Source of the DNA: Spirochaetota bacterium
Lineage (GTDB): Bacteria > Spirochaetota > UBA4802 > UBA5368
Assembly: GCA_004297825.1 (NCBI GenBank)
Contig: SCSX01000047.1
Location: 48,632-112,631 of the forward strand
Direction: 5' to 3'
DNA length: 64,000 nt
A model generated the notes under the pieces. The model was not told where the DNA came from. It was given only the letters and a program-made list of their open reading frames with translations, and did no database searches. A program made the translations under genes and the position numbers. Positions 26,320 through 35,739 of the stretch are shown here, one piece after another; position 1 is the stretch's first letter; each line of letters starts with the position of its first letter.

Positions 26320-27581
26320 CAGGGGAGCAATTTAAACTTTGCGCAAAGATTGAAAAGTCCGGCTTTATTATTAATACCGGTCCTGTTATAGATGCTGGTG
26401 AGATGTGTTTCGACGGTTCTCCGGGATATCCGCAGTTTTTCACCGGTTTCCCGCGCGGATAACCCGGACAGGAATAAATCCAGTATTTCCAATTCCCTGT
26501 CCGAAATCCCGTACGCGTATTGAAATTCTTTCCTTCCGCGAATCTCTTTCGAAATCACGAGAATTGCGACGATATCCGACAGCGTATCTTTTATCTTGGA
26601 GAGGTACGTATCCGTAACTATTGAATCATCCTCGCCCTTCCTGTAGGCGAGCCGTAAGTCCATGGAATCTTCATTTCCCGCCACAAAGCGCTTTATTCTT
26701 TCCTTAAATCCGTCATCGCCATGTATAATCTCAGGGAAAAAAATGCCTTCCAGGACCTTGGGTTCGAGGGAAAGGAGCGCTTCCGCGGCCCTATTTGCCG
26801 TTACGATCCTGAGCCTCATGTCCAAGATCATGATCATATCACTGAGATGCGAAACCAGGTCTTCAGGTTTTATCAAGCTGTAATCCACCCGCAGCAGTTT
26901 GAATCTGGTTATTAGATAGAAAATTCCGGCAACGGTGAAATTGAGCGTTACCACGCCCACAAAGGGGAAGGGGATTATATTTCCGGCAGGGAGTATGAAA
27001 TTAAACAGCGCAACGAGCACTATGGGAACACCCATAAAAAGTACCAGACCTTTTATCTGGATCCTGTATCGTTTTGATGTATTATATTTATTTCCTTCAA
27101 ATAAGAATATCCCGCCGGAAACCAGGCAAATCATAGCCGCACTATTAGTGAGGTAATACCCCGGCAATGAGGTATTGATAATTCCAGCATTCCCGTACGG
27201 GGTGCTTACGAAATCCACGACAAACAATGTGGCCGTTGCCTGGACATATATCAGGTACAAAATAAACAGGAAGTAAAGTATACGAATGATAGAAAAAAAA
27301 CGCCGGGTATTATCCTTTAAACCTGCAAATATATACAGGAAATTGAATGTGGAAAATAAAAGAAACAACCCGCCGGGAGCGGAAATCCTGTACCACAGCC
27401 AGATCGTTTCCTTGTCGTCGGCAATGAAGATGAAAATATACGCAAACGCCCAGAGCGCCGAGGACGCGGAGAGCAGGAAAAAAGCCCGGTTCAATTTCGC
27501 TTTGGAATCAAGGAACAGGTTTATTAGTCCAAGCGCTATGCAGGATATGAAGGTGAAGAACGATAGGTATGATAAAAGCAT
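26319..27581 (-). CDS. Membrane regulator: multi-TM sensor, PAS and LuxR-type DNA-binding domain
   Basis: 420 residues. Seven or so hydrophobic helices fill about 1-220, like the 7TM N-terminal region of some histidine kinases. A PAS domain (about 225-345, with MILDMRLRIVTANRAAEALL) follows, then a LuxR/GerE helix-turn-helix (about 355-415: ISDRELEILDLFLSGLSARE, RISRRTVETHLTSIYNRTGI). It would couple a membrane or small-molecule signal directly to transcription without a phosphorelay. It lies directly upstream of, and on the same strand as, the beta-propeller lipoprotein, whose leader abuts its stop codon. Confidence 0.85.
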   Translation of the reverse strand: MLLSYLSFFTFISCIALGLINLFLDSKAKLNRAFFLLSASSALWAFAYIFIFIADDKETIWLWYRISAPGGLFLLFSTFNFLYIFAGLKDNTRRFFSIIRILYFLFILYLIYVQATATLFVVDFVSTPYGNAGIINTSLPGYYLTNSAAMICLVSGGIFLFEGNKYNTSKRYRIQIKGLVLFMGVPIVLVALFNFILPAGNIIPFPFVGVVTLNFTVAGIFYLITRFKLLRVDYSLIKPEDLVSHLSDMIMILDMRLRIVTANRAAEALLSLEPKVLEGIFFPEIIHGDDGFKERIKRFVAGNEDSMDLRLAYRKGEDDSIVTDTYLSKIKDTLSDIVAILVISKEIRGRKEFQYAYGISDRELEILDLFLSGLSARETGEKLRISRRTVETHLTSIYNRTGINNKAGLFNLCAKFKLLP

Positions 27582-28414
27582 ACGGACCTTCGATCGGGTA
27601 GTTTCAGCCGGGATCGATCTTCGCCCTCTCTATTTTTATGGTCAATATCTTTTTCAAGGATTTGGAGCGCGGCACTTCGAACACCCCCTCATTATGGCGC
27701 ACGGCTGATTCCCGTCGTGGTGTTTGCGAATTTTGCAGAGAAAACATGTACAGTATCCGGTGTAAATGTTCGCTTTACGCGGGATATATCTGGCCCAGGA
27801 AGCGTGCGTCGTTGGGATTGCCGGTCTTCATATTGATCCTGATTTTGCGTTGACTTTTCATTACCGTTATGCACAATCCGGGGAATGGTCTGGGGTCGTT
27901 TCGTCCGGGGTTTTAAAAAAAGCGCGATTTTAGGGGTTCGCAAATTTTAAGCCCGTGCTATGGAAATACCATCCGTCACACTGCCTTCCTGAAATAGCGA
28001 TGATGAAGACCTCCAGGAATCGATTTTGACCTCACCCCCGTCCCCTCCCATTGGAGAGGGGAGATATGGTGGGCGCGTCTGCGTCCGGCTTTGAGCCGAG
28101 TCCGGCGGAGCCGGCGAGGCGAGTTCGGGCGTCAGGCCCTCCGCTGAGGAGCGGGGAGAGTGGGGGCCACGAGGGAGAATGGGAATGCCCCTGTACGACC
28201 GCCCTCCCCAATGCGACAATCCCACCGGAGTAAAAGCCTCCAGTGCAGGAGCTTTTTTCCGGGAAAAACAATATCTTTGAAAAGCACACCTCCGGGAAGC
28301 GGGTTTATGCCCGGAGACTTTCTTCTTGTCAAGGTCGCGGTTTCTGTATGATTATGATTAAATCAAGTGTGATCTACACTATGAGTATCCGTCATTTTTA
28401 AACAGGAGTTTGAT
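27582..28414. other. 830-bp intergenic region with promoter-like and repeat elements
   Basis: No gene is supported. At 27834-27866 a sequence with CGTTGACTTTTCATTAC is shared with 34304-34336, upstream of the HD-GYP gene, and may be a common promoter. From about 28025 to 28235 lies a GC-rich block with complementary C- and G-runs (CCCCTCCC ... GGAGAGGGGAG) that can fold into hairpins, similar in style to the insertion at 9917. The last ~100 bp before the kinase gene are AT-rich and probably hold its promoter. Confidence 0.5.
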
Positions 28415-29812
28415 TTGGGAACAATTAAAATTCTGATAATTGATGATTCACCAGATGATATTATTCTCATAAGAAGACATTTCCAGTCAATAGTTGATTA
28501 TAATTTTGAAATAGATTCCGATACAAGCTGGACTGAAAGCAGGGAAAAATTTACCGGCAATGGATATAGCCTGCTCCTGGTGGATTACATGCTTGGAGAA
28601 TGTACCGCGTTTGACGTAGTAAGTGAAATCCGTAAAACTGATGAAATCACCCCGATTATCATTATAACCGGTCAGGGCAATGAACATATTGCAGCGGATG
28701 TAATCCGTGTCGGCGCAGACGATTACCTCATTAAAAACGAGATAAGTCCCGAGATGCTCAGGGTTGCAATTCTGTCTACTATCAAGCGCTCTTCTCACCG
28801 CGAGGCACTGCGCGAAAGCGAAGAGCGATATCGTTTGGTTTTTGATTCATCTAACGATGCAATTCTTCTCACATCCCTTGATGGGTCTGTTTATAAAGTT
28901 AATGAATCCGCATGCCGTATGTTTAAACGATCAGAACATGAGATAAAACAGATCGGACTAAACGGAATAGTTAATAATTCCGATTCGGAATTAGCGGCCG
29001 CATTGGAAGAGGGCAATAGAACTGGAAGATTTCATGGCGAACTAACCTATATTCGTAAAAGCGGGGAAAGTTTTCCCGGGGAGGTTTCTATTTCCAGATT
29101 CAAGGATAGTTATGGAAACATCAGGACAAGTATGATAATTCGAGATGTTTCTGAACGCAAAAAGGCTGAAAAAGAAATCCAGCAGCTTCTCAAGGAAAAA
29201 GATATTATTCTAAAAGAAGTACACCATCGTATCAAGAACAATATGAATGTAATTTATTCCCTTCTTCATCTTCAGGCCGATACCTTGAAAGAACAGCCGG
29301 CTGTCTTGGCCCTTGAGGATGCCGGGAACCGTGTTCTGAGTATGATGGTCTTGTATGACAAGTTATACCGGTCCTACGATTTTTATCAGGCGTATGATTT
29401 TAAAAAAATATCAGTCATGAGCTATTTATCATCTCTTGTGGACGAAATTATATCGAACTTTCCAAACGGCAAAATAGTCAAGGTTATAAAGCGCATAAGT
29501 GATTTCGAGGTAAAAACGGAAAAAATACAGACTCTCGGATTAATAATCAATGAGCTTATAACCAATATAATGAAATACGCTTTTAAAGGCAGGGACAGGG
29601 GGTTAATTACAATATCTGCGTCAATGACGGGCACTAAAGCCAGCCTGATTATTCAAGATGATGGAATCGGTATTGATAATTCAATTGATTTCGAAAATAT
29701 AACAAGTTTTGGTCTTCGGATGGTCAAGTTTTTGCTTAAAGATCTGGACGGTACTATCCGGATACAAAGCGAGAAAGGTACAAAGATTTCACTTGAATTT
29801 AAACCAGAATAG
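28415..29812 (+). CDS. Hybrid sensor: receiver-PAS-HisKA_2 histidine kinase
   Basis: 465 residues from TTG 28415 behind AGGAG. The receiver domain (about 5-125) has the acidic pair near 10-11 and phospho-acceptor D57 (LLLVDYMLG). A PAS domain covers about 137-255 (ERYRLVFDSSNDAILLTSLD). The kinase core is of the HisKA_2 type with EVHHRIKNNMNVIYSLLHLQ (H270), then an ATPase domain with LGLIINELITNIMKYA and DDGIGID. The receiver-first order suggests that it is itself controlled by another kinase. No transmembrane segment. Confidence 0.88.
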   Translation: MGTIKILIIDDSPDDIILIRRHFQSIVDYNFEIDSDTSWTESREKFTGNGYSLLLVDYMLGECTAFDVVSEIRKTDEITPIIIITGQGNEHIAADVIRVGADDYLIKNEISPEMLRVAILSTIKRSSHREALRESEERYRLVFDSSNDAILLTSLDGSVYKVNESACRMFKRSEHEIKQIGLNGIVNNSDSELAAALEEGNRTGRFHGELTYIRKSGESFPGEVSISRFKDSYGNIRTSMIIRDVSERKKAEKEIQQLLKEKDIILKEVHHRIKNNMNVIYSLLHLQADTLKEQPAVLALEDAGNRVLSMMVLYDKLYRSYDFYQAYDFKKISVMSYLSSLVDEIISNFPNGKIVKVIKRISDFEVKTEKIQTLGLIINELITNIMKYAFKGRDRGLITISASMTGTKASLIIQDDGIGIDNSIDFENITSFGLRMVKFLLKDLDGTIRIQSEKGTKISLEFKPE

Positions 29813-29970
29813 TATTTAATCTTTAAAGCTAATCTTCTGGGCATGACGCCGTTTCAATCAGGGACGGGCTTTCAGGCACGGGCGCGCTTGGGATGCTACA
29901 ATACCCATTTCGTTTTAATGAACTCAACGGGATTATGACCCCATGGCAATTTGAAAAGGAGAGGGTTAAT

Positions 29971-32034
29971 GTGAAGAACAAAAACGATTCCGATTCAAAA
30001 CTGAAACCATCCAAAATTCTTACGGAAGATGCGCAGAAACAGGCATCGCAGTACGCGAGAAGCCTCATTGAGGCATCCCTTGACCCCCTGGTCACCATAA
30101 GCCCCGAAGGGAAAATTACGGATGTCAATGAGGCGACGATATCAGTAACAGGCATATCCCGCGACAGGCTGATAGGAACGGACTTTTCGAATTACTTTAC
30201 CGAGCCGGACAAGGCGCGCGAGGGGTACAAACAGGTTTTTGCAAAAGGCGCAGTAACCGACTACCCACTTACAATAAGGCATAAAGACGGAAGGTTAACC
30301 GATGTTCTCTATAACGCGTCTGTTTACCGCGACATAGAAGGCAAAGTTCTTGGCGTGTTTGCTGCAGCCCGGGACGTTACCGCGCAGAAACAGGCGTCGC
30401 AGTATGCCCGAAGCCTTATCGAGGCATCCCTTGATCCCCTGGTAACGATCAGCCCCGAAGGAAAGATAACCGATGTCAACGAGGCAACGGTTAATGTAAC
30501 AGGAATTCTGCGCGACAGGCTGATCGGCACAGACTTTTCGGATTACTTTACCGAGCCAGTCAAGGCGCGCGAGGGATACCAGCAGGTCTTTGCCATGGGT
30601 TCCGTTACAGACTATGCTCTCACCATAAGACATAAAGACGGTCGCTTGACAGATGTTCTCTATAACGCGTCTGTTTACCGCGACATCGAGGGGAAAGTTC
30701 TTGGCGTGTTTGCTGCAGCGCGGGATGTTACAGAACAGAAGCAGGCGTCGCAGTATGCGAGAAGCCTAATAGAGGCCTCTCTTGACCCTCTTGTAACGAT
30801 CAGCCCCGAAGGAAAGATAACTGATGTCAACGAGGCTACGGTTAATGTAACAGGAATTCCGCGCGACCGGCTGATCGGCACAGACTTTTCGGATTACTTT
30901 ACCGAGCCGGTCAAGGCGCGTGAGGGATACAAACAGGTTTTTGCAAAAGGCGCAGTAACCGACTACCCACTTACAATAAGGCATAAAGACGGAAGGCTAA
31001 CCGATGTTCTCTATAACGCGTCTGTTTACCGCGACATCGAAGGTAAGGTTTTGGGTGTGTTCGCTGCGGCCCGGGATGTTACAGAATCCAAACGCATTAT
31101 GCGGGAATTTTCCGAGACGAAAATATTTCTGAATAACATCCTGGAGAGTTCTACCAAATACTCGGTTATCGGTAAAGACCTTAACCGCAAGATTCTCTCG
31201 TGGAACGAGGGCGCGCGCAGAAATTACGGATATGAGGCGGAAGAGATTATAGGCCTGGACTCCGGCATACTTCATACGCCGGAGGATATCAAGTCCGGGG
31301 CTGTCGACAGGATGCTTGACACAGCCTATGAAAAAGGCCTTGTTGAGGGGGAGTACCTGCGGGTCAGGAAGAATGGTTCACGTTTTGTAGCGAGCGTTGT
31401 TGTTACACGCAGAAATGATGCTTCCGGGAATCCGATCGGTTATCTGCTTATGAGCAATGACATTTCGGATAAGAAAGAATCTGACAAGCAATTACTGCAG
31501 GCAGCCCAGTATGCCAGGAGCCTGATAGAAGCATCCCTTGACCCCCTGGTAACAATCAACCCGGAAGGGAAAATTACCGACGTCAACGAGGCAACGATAA
31601 AGGTAACAGGCGTTCCGCGCGAGAACCTGATAGGCACGGACTTTTCGGATTATTTTACGGAACCGGACAGGGCCCGTGACGGATACCAGCAGGTATTTGC
31701 CAGGGGATCGGTTACCGACTATCCCTTGAGCATCAGGCGTAAAGACGGCAGCCTTACAGACGTTCTCTACAATGCCTCTGTTTACCGGGATACTCAAGGG
31801 AAGGTATTAGGCGTATTCGCTTCCGCCCGGGATGTTACTGCCCAGAAGGAAGCGGAATCCAGAATTGCTGAACAGCGCGCGAGAGAAGAACAGCGGACAC
31901 GGGAGCTGGAAAAAATCGCCGAGCTGGAGAGATTCCAGAAACTCACTGTGGGCAGGGAGCTTAAAATGATTGAATTAAAAAAAGAGATAGAAGAGCTGAA
32001 AAAAGAGATTAATTCTATTCGCCCGGCAGTTTGA
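29971..32034 (+). CDS. PAS-array protein with four near-identical PAS units and no output domain
   Basis: 687 residues from GTG 29971 behind AAAAGGAGAGGG. Three tandem 117-residue units (about 22-138, 139-255 and 256-372) are nearly identical (for example QYARSLIEASLDPLVTISPE and YNASVYRDIEGKVLGVFAAA). A divergent PAS follows (about 373-507), then a fourth copy of the unit (508-624) and a coiled coil ending in KEIEELKKEIN. There is no kinase, cyclase or DNA-binding domain, so it must act through a partner. The next two genes encode a soluble kinase with a coiled-coil N-terminus and a receiver, which are good candidates. Confidence 0.85.
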   Translation: MKNKNDSDSKLKPSKILTEDAQKQASQYARSLIEASLDPLVTISPEGKITDVNEATISVTGISRDRLIGTDFSNYFTEPDKAREGYKQVFAKGAVTDYPLTIRHKDGRLTDVLYNASVYRDIEGKVLGVFAAARDVTAQKQASQYARSLIEASLDPLVTISPEGKITDVNEATVNVTGILRDRLIGTDFSDYFTEPVKAREGYQQVFAMGSVTDYALTIRHKDGRLTDVLYNASVYRDIEGKVLGVFAAARDVTEQKQASQYARSLIEASLDPLVTISPEGKITDVNEATVNVTGIPRDRLIGTDFSDYFTEPVKAREGYKQVFAKGAVTDYPLTIRHKDGRLTDVLYNASVYRDIEGKVLGVFAAARDVTESKRIMREFSETKIFLNNILESSTKYSVIGKDLNRKILSWNEGARRNYGYEAEEIIGLDSGILHTPEDIKSGAVDRMLDTAYEKGLVEGEYLRVRKNGSRFVASVVVTRRNDASGNPIGYLLMSNDISDKKESDKQLLQAAQYARSLIEASLDPLVTINPEGKITDVNEATIKVTGVPRENLIGTDFSDYFTEPDRARDGYQQVFARGSVTDYPLSIRRKDGSLTDVLYNASVYRDTQGKVLGVFASARDVTAQKEAESRIAEQRAREEQRTRELEKIAELERFQKLTVGRELKMIELKKEIEELKKEINSIRPAV
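30034..31086 (+). repeat. Three in-frame 351-bp tandem repeats encoding PAS domains
   Basis: Unit starts are 30034, 30385 and 30736, exactly 351 bp apart. Nucleotide identity is very high; most changes are silent. A fourth, more diverged unit starts at about 31492. The similarity at DNA level suggests recent expansion or ongoing gene conversion, and such arrays can also collapse or expand in assemblies. Confidence 0.9.
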
Positions 32035-32050
32035 ATGTGAGGGACAAATA

Positions 32051-33091
32051 ATGAGTGTTAAAACCGGACATGCAATACAACATAACCCGGCTTCAACGAA
32101 AATCGCTGACTATTCAACTGCGTTACTGAATATACTTGAGGATTTTTCCGTAGAGAAGGAACGACTTGAAAGAACACAGCGGGCTGCTATAAATATACTT
32201 GAGGATTTTTCTGTAGAAAAGGAACGACTTGAAGGAACACAGAAAGCAGCATTAAATATTCTTGATGATTTTTCTGTAGAGAAGGAACGACTTGAGGGAA
32301 CACAGCGGGCAATGTTGAATCTTCTCGATGATTTTAACGCCGAGAGGACAAAAACCGAGACTGCCAACCGCGAACTTCAGGAGACAGTTGAGTCCCTGCG
32401 TATTGCAAAAGAGACCGCTGAAACAGCCAACCGGGAACTTGAGACTTTCAGCTATTCTGTCTCACACGACCTGCGCTCTCCCCTGAGAAGCATCGAAGGA
32501 TTCAGCCTTGCTATTCTCGAAGACTATGCGGACAAGCTTGACGAAAAAGGCAAAGATTACCTTAACCGCGTACGGAACGCTACAATACGGATGGGGAGCC
32601 TCATAGACGATCTTCTCAAGCTGTCGCATGTAAACCGAAGTGGAATAAACCGTGAAAGCGTCAATTTAAGTACAATAGTAAAAGGAATCGCTGCTTACTT
32701 AATCAGCCAATACCCGGAACGTTCTACAGAGTTTATCATACCTGACAATCTGATATCCGAATGCGACAGCAGGCTTCTCAATATTGCACTTGAGAATTTA
32801 TTATCCAATGCCTGGAAATTCAGTGAAAAATGCAATCGAATCGTAATAGAATTCGGTGAAACGTACAGGGAGAATGCAAGGGTATTTTTCGTGAGAGATA
32901 ATGGCGTGGGGTTCGACATGGCCCATGCAGGAAAGCTGTTTAATCCTTTCCAGCGGCTGCATAAGACCGAGGATTACCCTGGAACAGGTATAGGTCTTGC
33001 GACTGTTAAACGTATCATTAACCGTCATGGAGGTCAGGTGTGGTTCGAAAGCGGAATAAATAAGGGTACAACGGTATACTTTACATTGTAA
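32051..33091 (+). CDS. Soluble histidine kinase with 21-residue coiled-coil repeats
   Basis: 346 residues. The N-terminus has 21-residue repeats, NILEDFSVEKERLExTQrAA, at about 27-47, 48-68 and 69-89, with a degenerate fourth at 90-110; 21 residues equal three heptads, so this is a continuous coiled coil. HisKA follows with phospho-acceptor H139 (SVSHDLRSPLRSIEGF), then the HATPase domain (LENLLSNAWKFSE, DNGVGFDMA, GTGIGLATVKRI). It lacks a sensor domain and membrane helix. Spacing of 16 bp from the PAS-array gene suggests that it is driven by that protein. Confidence 0.9.
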   Translation: MSVKTGHAIQHNPASTKIADYSTALLNILEDFSVEKERLERTQRAAINILEDFSVEKERLEGTQKAALNILDDFSVEKERLEGTQRAMLNLLDDFNAERTKTETANRELQETVESLRIAKETAETANRELETFSYSVSHDLRSPLRSIEGFSLAILEDYADKLDEKGKDYLNRVRNATIRMGSLIDDLLKLSHVNRSGINRESVNLSTIVKGIAAYLISQYPERSTEFIIPDNLISECDSRLLNIALENLLSNAWKFSEKCNRIVIEFGETYRENARVFFVRDNGVGFDMAHAGKLFNPFQRLHKTEDYPGTGIGLATVKRIINRHGGQVWFESGINKGTTVYFTL

Positions 33092-33118
33092 TAAAAACTT
33101 TATTTCTGGAGTATAAAA

Positions 33119-33553
33119 ATGAATAATAAAGTTATTCTTCTGGTAGAAGACAATCCGGATGATGTGCAGCTCACACTCCGCGCTCTTGAAAAAAGCAGAA
33201 TACTTAATGATGTAATCACTGCTGAAGACGGGGTGGAGGCCTTGGACTATCTTTTCGGGACAGGTAAATATGAAGGCCGTAATACAAGGGAACAGCCTCA
33301 GGTAGTGCTCCTGGACCTCAAGCTGCCGAGAATGGATGGATTGGAAGTGATTCAGAATATCCGTAAAGATGAACGGACGAAACTCGTCCCCGTCGTAATA
33401 CTTACAACATCGAATGAAGAACAGGATCTTGAAAAAGCTTATAGTTATGGAGCAAACAGTTATATCCGCAAACCTGTGGACTTCCATCAGTTCGCTGATG
33501 TAGTAAAACAAATCGGGCTTTATTGGCTGGTTTTGAATGAAAATCCGTTTTAA
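33119..33553 (+). CDS. Single-domain response regulator (Rcp1-like receiver)
   Basis: 144 residues, a stand-alone receiver. LLVEDNPDD supplies the acidic pocket, D66 (VVLLDLKLPRMDG) the phosphorylation site, and T96/K118 (ILTTSN, YIRKPVD) the switch residues. The GTGKYEGR insertion after helix 2 is typical of receivers that partner phytochrome-like PAS kinases. It follows the kinase gene by 27 bp and is its probable target; there is no output domain. Confidence 0.92.
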   Translation: MNNKVILLVEDNPDDVQLTLRALEKSRILNDVITAEDGVEALDYLFGTGKYEGRNTREQPQVVLLDLKLPRMDGLEVIQNIRKDERTKLVPVVILTTSNEEQDLEKAYSYGANSYIRKPVDFHQFADVVKQIGLYWLVLNENPF

Positions 33554-33576
33554 AAACTATTATTTAGTAATACCGT

Positions 33577-34254
33577 ATGAAACGCACCAGAATCAGGACC
33601 CGGCGCGAGCTCAGGGATCTCATCTTGACGACAGGCTTCCTTCCGTTTTTCAGTAATGAAATAGACGGTTATTCCGTCATGGACGTCACGAGCGGCCTGT
33701 ACTGGTGGACCGGAGACGAGCGGTCCGATCCATGGGCATGGCGCATGTTCCTTGCCGAGGAGCCGGATATAGCCTATTGCAAGATATTCAGGGGCAGGGC
33801 GGGATTCGTGTCGAAGGAGTGGGTGCCGTACTTCGCGTCGTACAGGCGCGACGGCTATGACTTCGATACGCGTTACGAGGTCGGCAAGGCTTCGCAAAAA
33901 AGTAAGGCCATAATGGACCTCTTCGAAAAACAGCCCCTGATCGAATCGTATCGCATGAAATCCATGGCGGGTTTTTCTAAAAACGGCCGCACGGGCTTCG
34001 AACAAACGATTGCGCTGTTACAGATGCAAACCTATATTATCATGCGAAGCTTTACGCGAAAGTTGAGCAAAACGGGGAATCCCTATGGATGGCATATTGC
34101 CGTTTTCTCCTTAAGCGAGGACAAGTTCGGATATAAGCATATGACCAGTGCGTACCGCCTGGGTGCGGAGGGATCGAAGGATAAGCTCGTTGGGCAAATG
34201 CTGAAGGTTAATCGGGGGATCGAACCTTCCGAGGCGGAAAGGTTTTTAAAGTAA
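33577..34254 (+). CDS. AlkZ-related conserved protein
   Basis: 225 residues. It matches, from memory of the family, the AlkZ/YcaQ-related proteins of ~220 residues: VGFLPFF-like N-terminus, WWTGDERSDPWAWR (about 42-55), FRGRAGFVSKEWVPYFASYRRD split around 70-95, and a C-terminal ALLQMQTYIIMRSF. AlkZ-type proteins are DNA glycosylases with winged helices that excise damaged or crosslinked bases; whether this shorter group is active is not known. No link with the preceding signalling genes is evident beyond the same strand. Confidence 0.6.
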   Translation: MKRTRIRTRRELRDLILTTGFLPFFSNEIDGYSVMDVTSGLYWWTGDERSDPWAWRMFLAEEPDIAYCKIFRGRAGFVSKEWVPYFASYRRDGYDFDTRYEVGKASQKSKAIMDLFEKQPLIESYRMKSMAGFSKNGRTGFEQTIALLQMQTYIIMRSFTRKLSKTGNPYGWHIAVFSLSEDKFGYKHMTSAYRLGAEGSKDKLVGQMLKVNRGIEPSEAERFLK

Positions 34255-34317
34255 AAATCGCCACGACCGGGAGACTATTGCAGGCCATGCAGCCTGTACT
34301 TTCCCCTTGATTATACG

Positions 34318-34346
34318 TTGACTTTTCATTACAGTAATATAGAATC
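34318..34346 (+). promoter_or_regulatory. Promoter-like element upstream of the HD-GYP gene
   Basis: TTGACT (34318-34323), 17 bp, then AGAATC. The surrounding CGTTGACTTTTCATTAC is repeated at about 27849 in the intergenic region before the hybrid kinase gene, so both may respond to the same sigma factor or regulator. Confidence 0.4.
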
Positions 34347-34461
34347 GAGGGGAGAAATGGACGCCGGCCCGAGGCATTCTCCGGGGAGGTGACCGTTTGA
34401 AGGGGCAGATACTCCAGGGGATCAACAATGGGGAGACGTCCTCTTCAGGGATTATAAATTA

Positions 34462-35721
34462 ATGAAGCTCGACAATAACCAGCAATTAGAGGAAATCATT
34501 CATTTCAGCGAAGAGCTGAATACGACCCAGGATCTCGATTTGCTCCTGGAAAAAATACTCCTCGAAGCGAGGAGCTTCCTCAACGCCGATGCGGGATCCA
34601 TCCAGATCAAGGAAGGGGACGAGTTGGTATTCAGCCATGTACAGACCGATTCGATGCAGCGCAAGCTGCCCCCGGGCCAAAAGCTTATATACACGACATT
34701 CAGGACCAGAATAAATAAAAATTCCATATCCGGCTACGCCGCCATCACGGGCGAAATTCTCAACATTATGGACGCGTATAAAATATCCGGGGACTCGCCC
34801 TATAAATTCGATCCAACAAACGATAAGAAATCCGGGTACGTGACCAAGTCGATACTGACCATTCCGCTAAAGAACAACAGGAATGAAATTCTCGGGGTAA
34901 TGCAGATAATAAATTCCCTTCGTACGGTCGAGGAAGGGAAAGGGATCGACGACGGTTTCGAATACGTGGGGAGCTTCGACTCCCGCGACGAGCACCTGGC
35001 GCTCCATTTCGCCAGTGCGGCGAGCATGATTTTGCAGCGGGCCCAGATGACCAGGGACCTCATCCTGCGCATGATCAACATGGCGGAACTGCGCGATCCC
35101 AAGGAAACGGGGCCCCATGTAAACAGGGTCGCCACGCTTGCGATAGAGATATACGAACGCTGGGCCGGCAGGAAAAATATTTCCCCGAAGGAGATCGATC
35201 ACAACAAGGATATACTGCGCATGTCCGCCATGCTGCACGATGTCGGCAAGGTGGGGATATCGGACCTGATCCTGAAAAAGCCGGGAAAGCTCTCGCCGGA
35301 AGAATACGAAATCATGAAAAGCCATACGTATATCGGCGCCCAGCTGTTTAAAAACAAGCATTCCGAATTCGACGAAATGGCGACCGTGGTGGCGCTCAAC
35401 CACCACGAGAACTGGGATGGGACAGGATACCCGGGATATATCAACCTTGGGACCGGCCTGCCGGAGAAAACCGACGGAAAGGGAAAGCCCGTTCCCAAAA
35501 AGGGTGAAGAGATTCCAATTTACGGCCGTATCGTCGCGCTGGCGGACGTGTATGACGCGCTCTCCTCCAGGCGCGTGTACAAGAGCGCCTGGACGCAGGA
35601 CGACGTCTTCAACGAAATCAAAATACTAGCCGGCCGGAAGTTCGATCCGGAACTCGTTGAAATATTTCTCGAAAATTTCGATTACTTCAAATCGATTTCG
35701 AGCCGTTACCCGGATGAATGA
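34462..35721 (+). CDS. GAF-HD-GYP protein, putative cyclic-di-GMP phosphodiesterase
   Basis: 419 residues. A GAF domain covers about 20-190, followed by an HD-GYP domain with HDVGK (H260, D261), the second metal motif HHENWDGTGYP (from H314) and ADVYDALSS. About 20 extra residues (roughly GLPEKTDGKGKPVPKKGEE) are inserted just after the GYP motif. Characterised HD-GYP proteins hydrolyse cyclic di-GMP, so it probably links a ligand sensed by GAF to second-messenger turnover. No membrane helix. Confidence 0.9.
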   Translation: MKLDNNQQLEEIIHFSEELNTTQDLDLLLEKILLEARSFLNADAGSIQIKEGDELVFSHVQTDSMQRKLPPGQKLIYTTFRTRINKNSISGYAAITGEILNIMDAYKISGDSPYKFDPTNDKKSGYVTKSILTIPLKNNRNEILGVMQIINSLRTVEEGKGIDDGFEYVGSFDSRDEHLALHFASAASMILQRAQMTRDLILRMINMAELRDPKETGPHVNRVATLAIEIYERWAGRKNISPKEIDHNKDILRMSAMLHDVGKVGISDLILKKPGKLSPEEYEIMKSHTYIGAQLFKNKHSEFDEMATVVALNHHENWDGTGYPGYINLGTGLPEKTDGKGKPVPKKGEEIPIYGRIVALADVYDALSSRRVYKSAWTQDDVFNEIKILAGRKFDPELVEIFLENFDYFKSISSRYPDE

Positions 35722-35739
35722 TCGCCGGCAGGACACGGC

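Noticed and set aside
26100..26443. Open minus-strand frame reading through both copies of the lipoprotein leader (DGKDDPEGYD, VEYNIEEKGN)
   Set aside because: All four codon differences seen between the copies in this frame change the amino acid, there is no ribosome-binding site, and the frame runs out of step into the signal-peptide codons. The region is better explained as leader.
30034..31842. CRISPR-like array
   Set aside because: The repeats are 351 bp, contiguous and in frame with PAS domains, not short repeats with spacers.
32129..32380. Short 63-bp tandem repeats as a CRISPR or minisatellite
   Set aside because: They are in frame, encode a regular three-heptad coiled coil and are directly joined without spacers.
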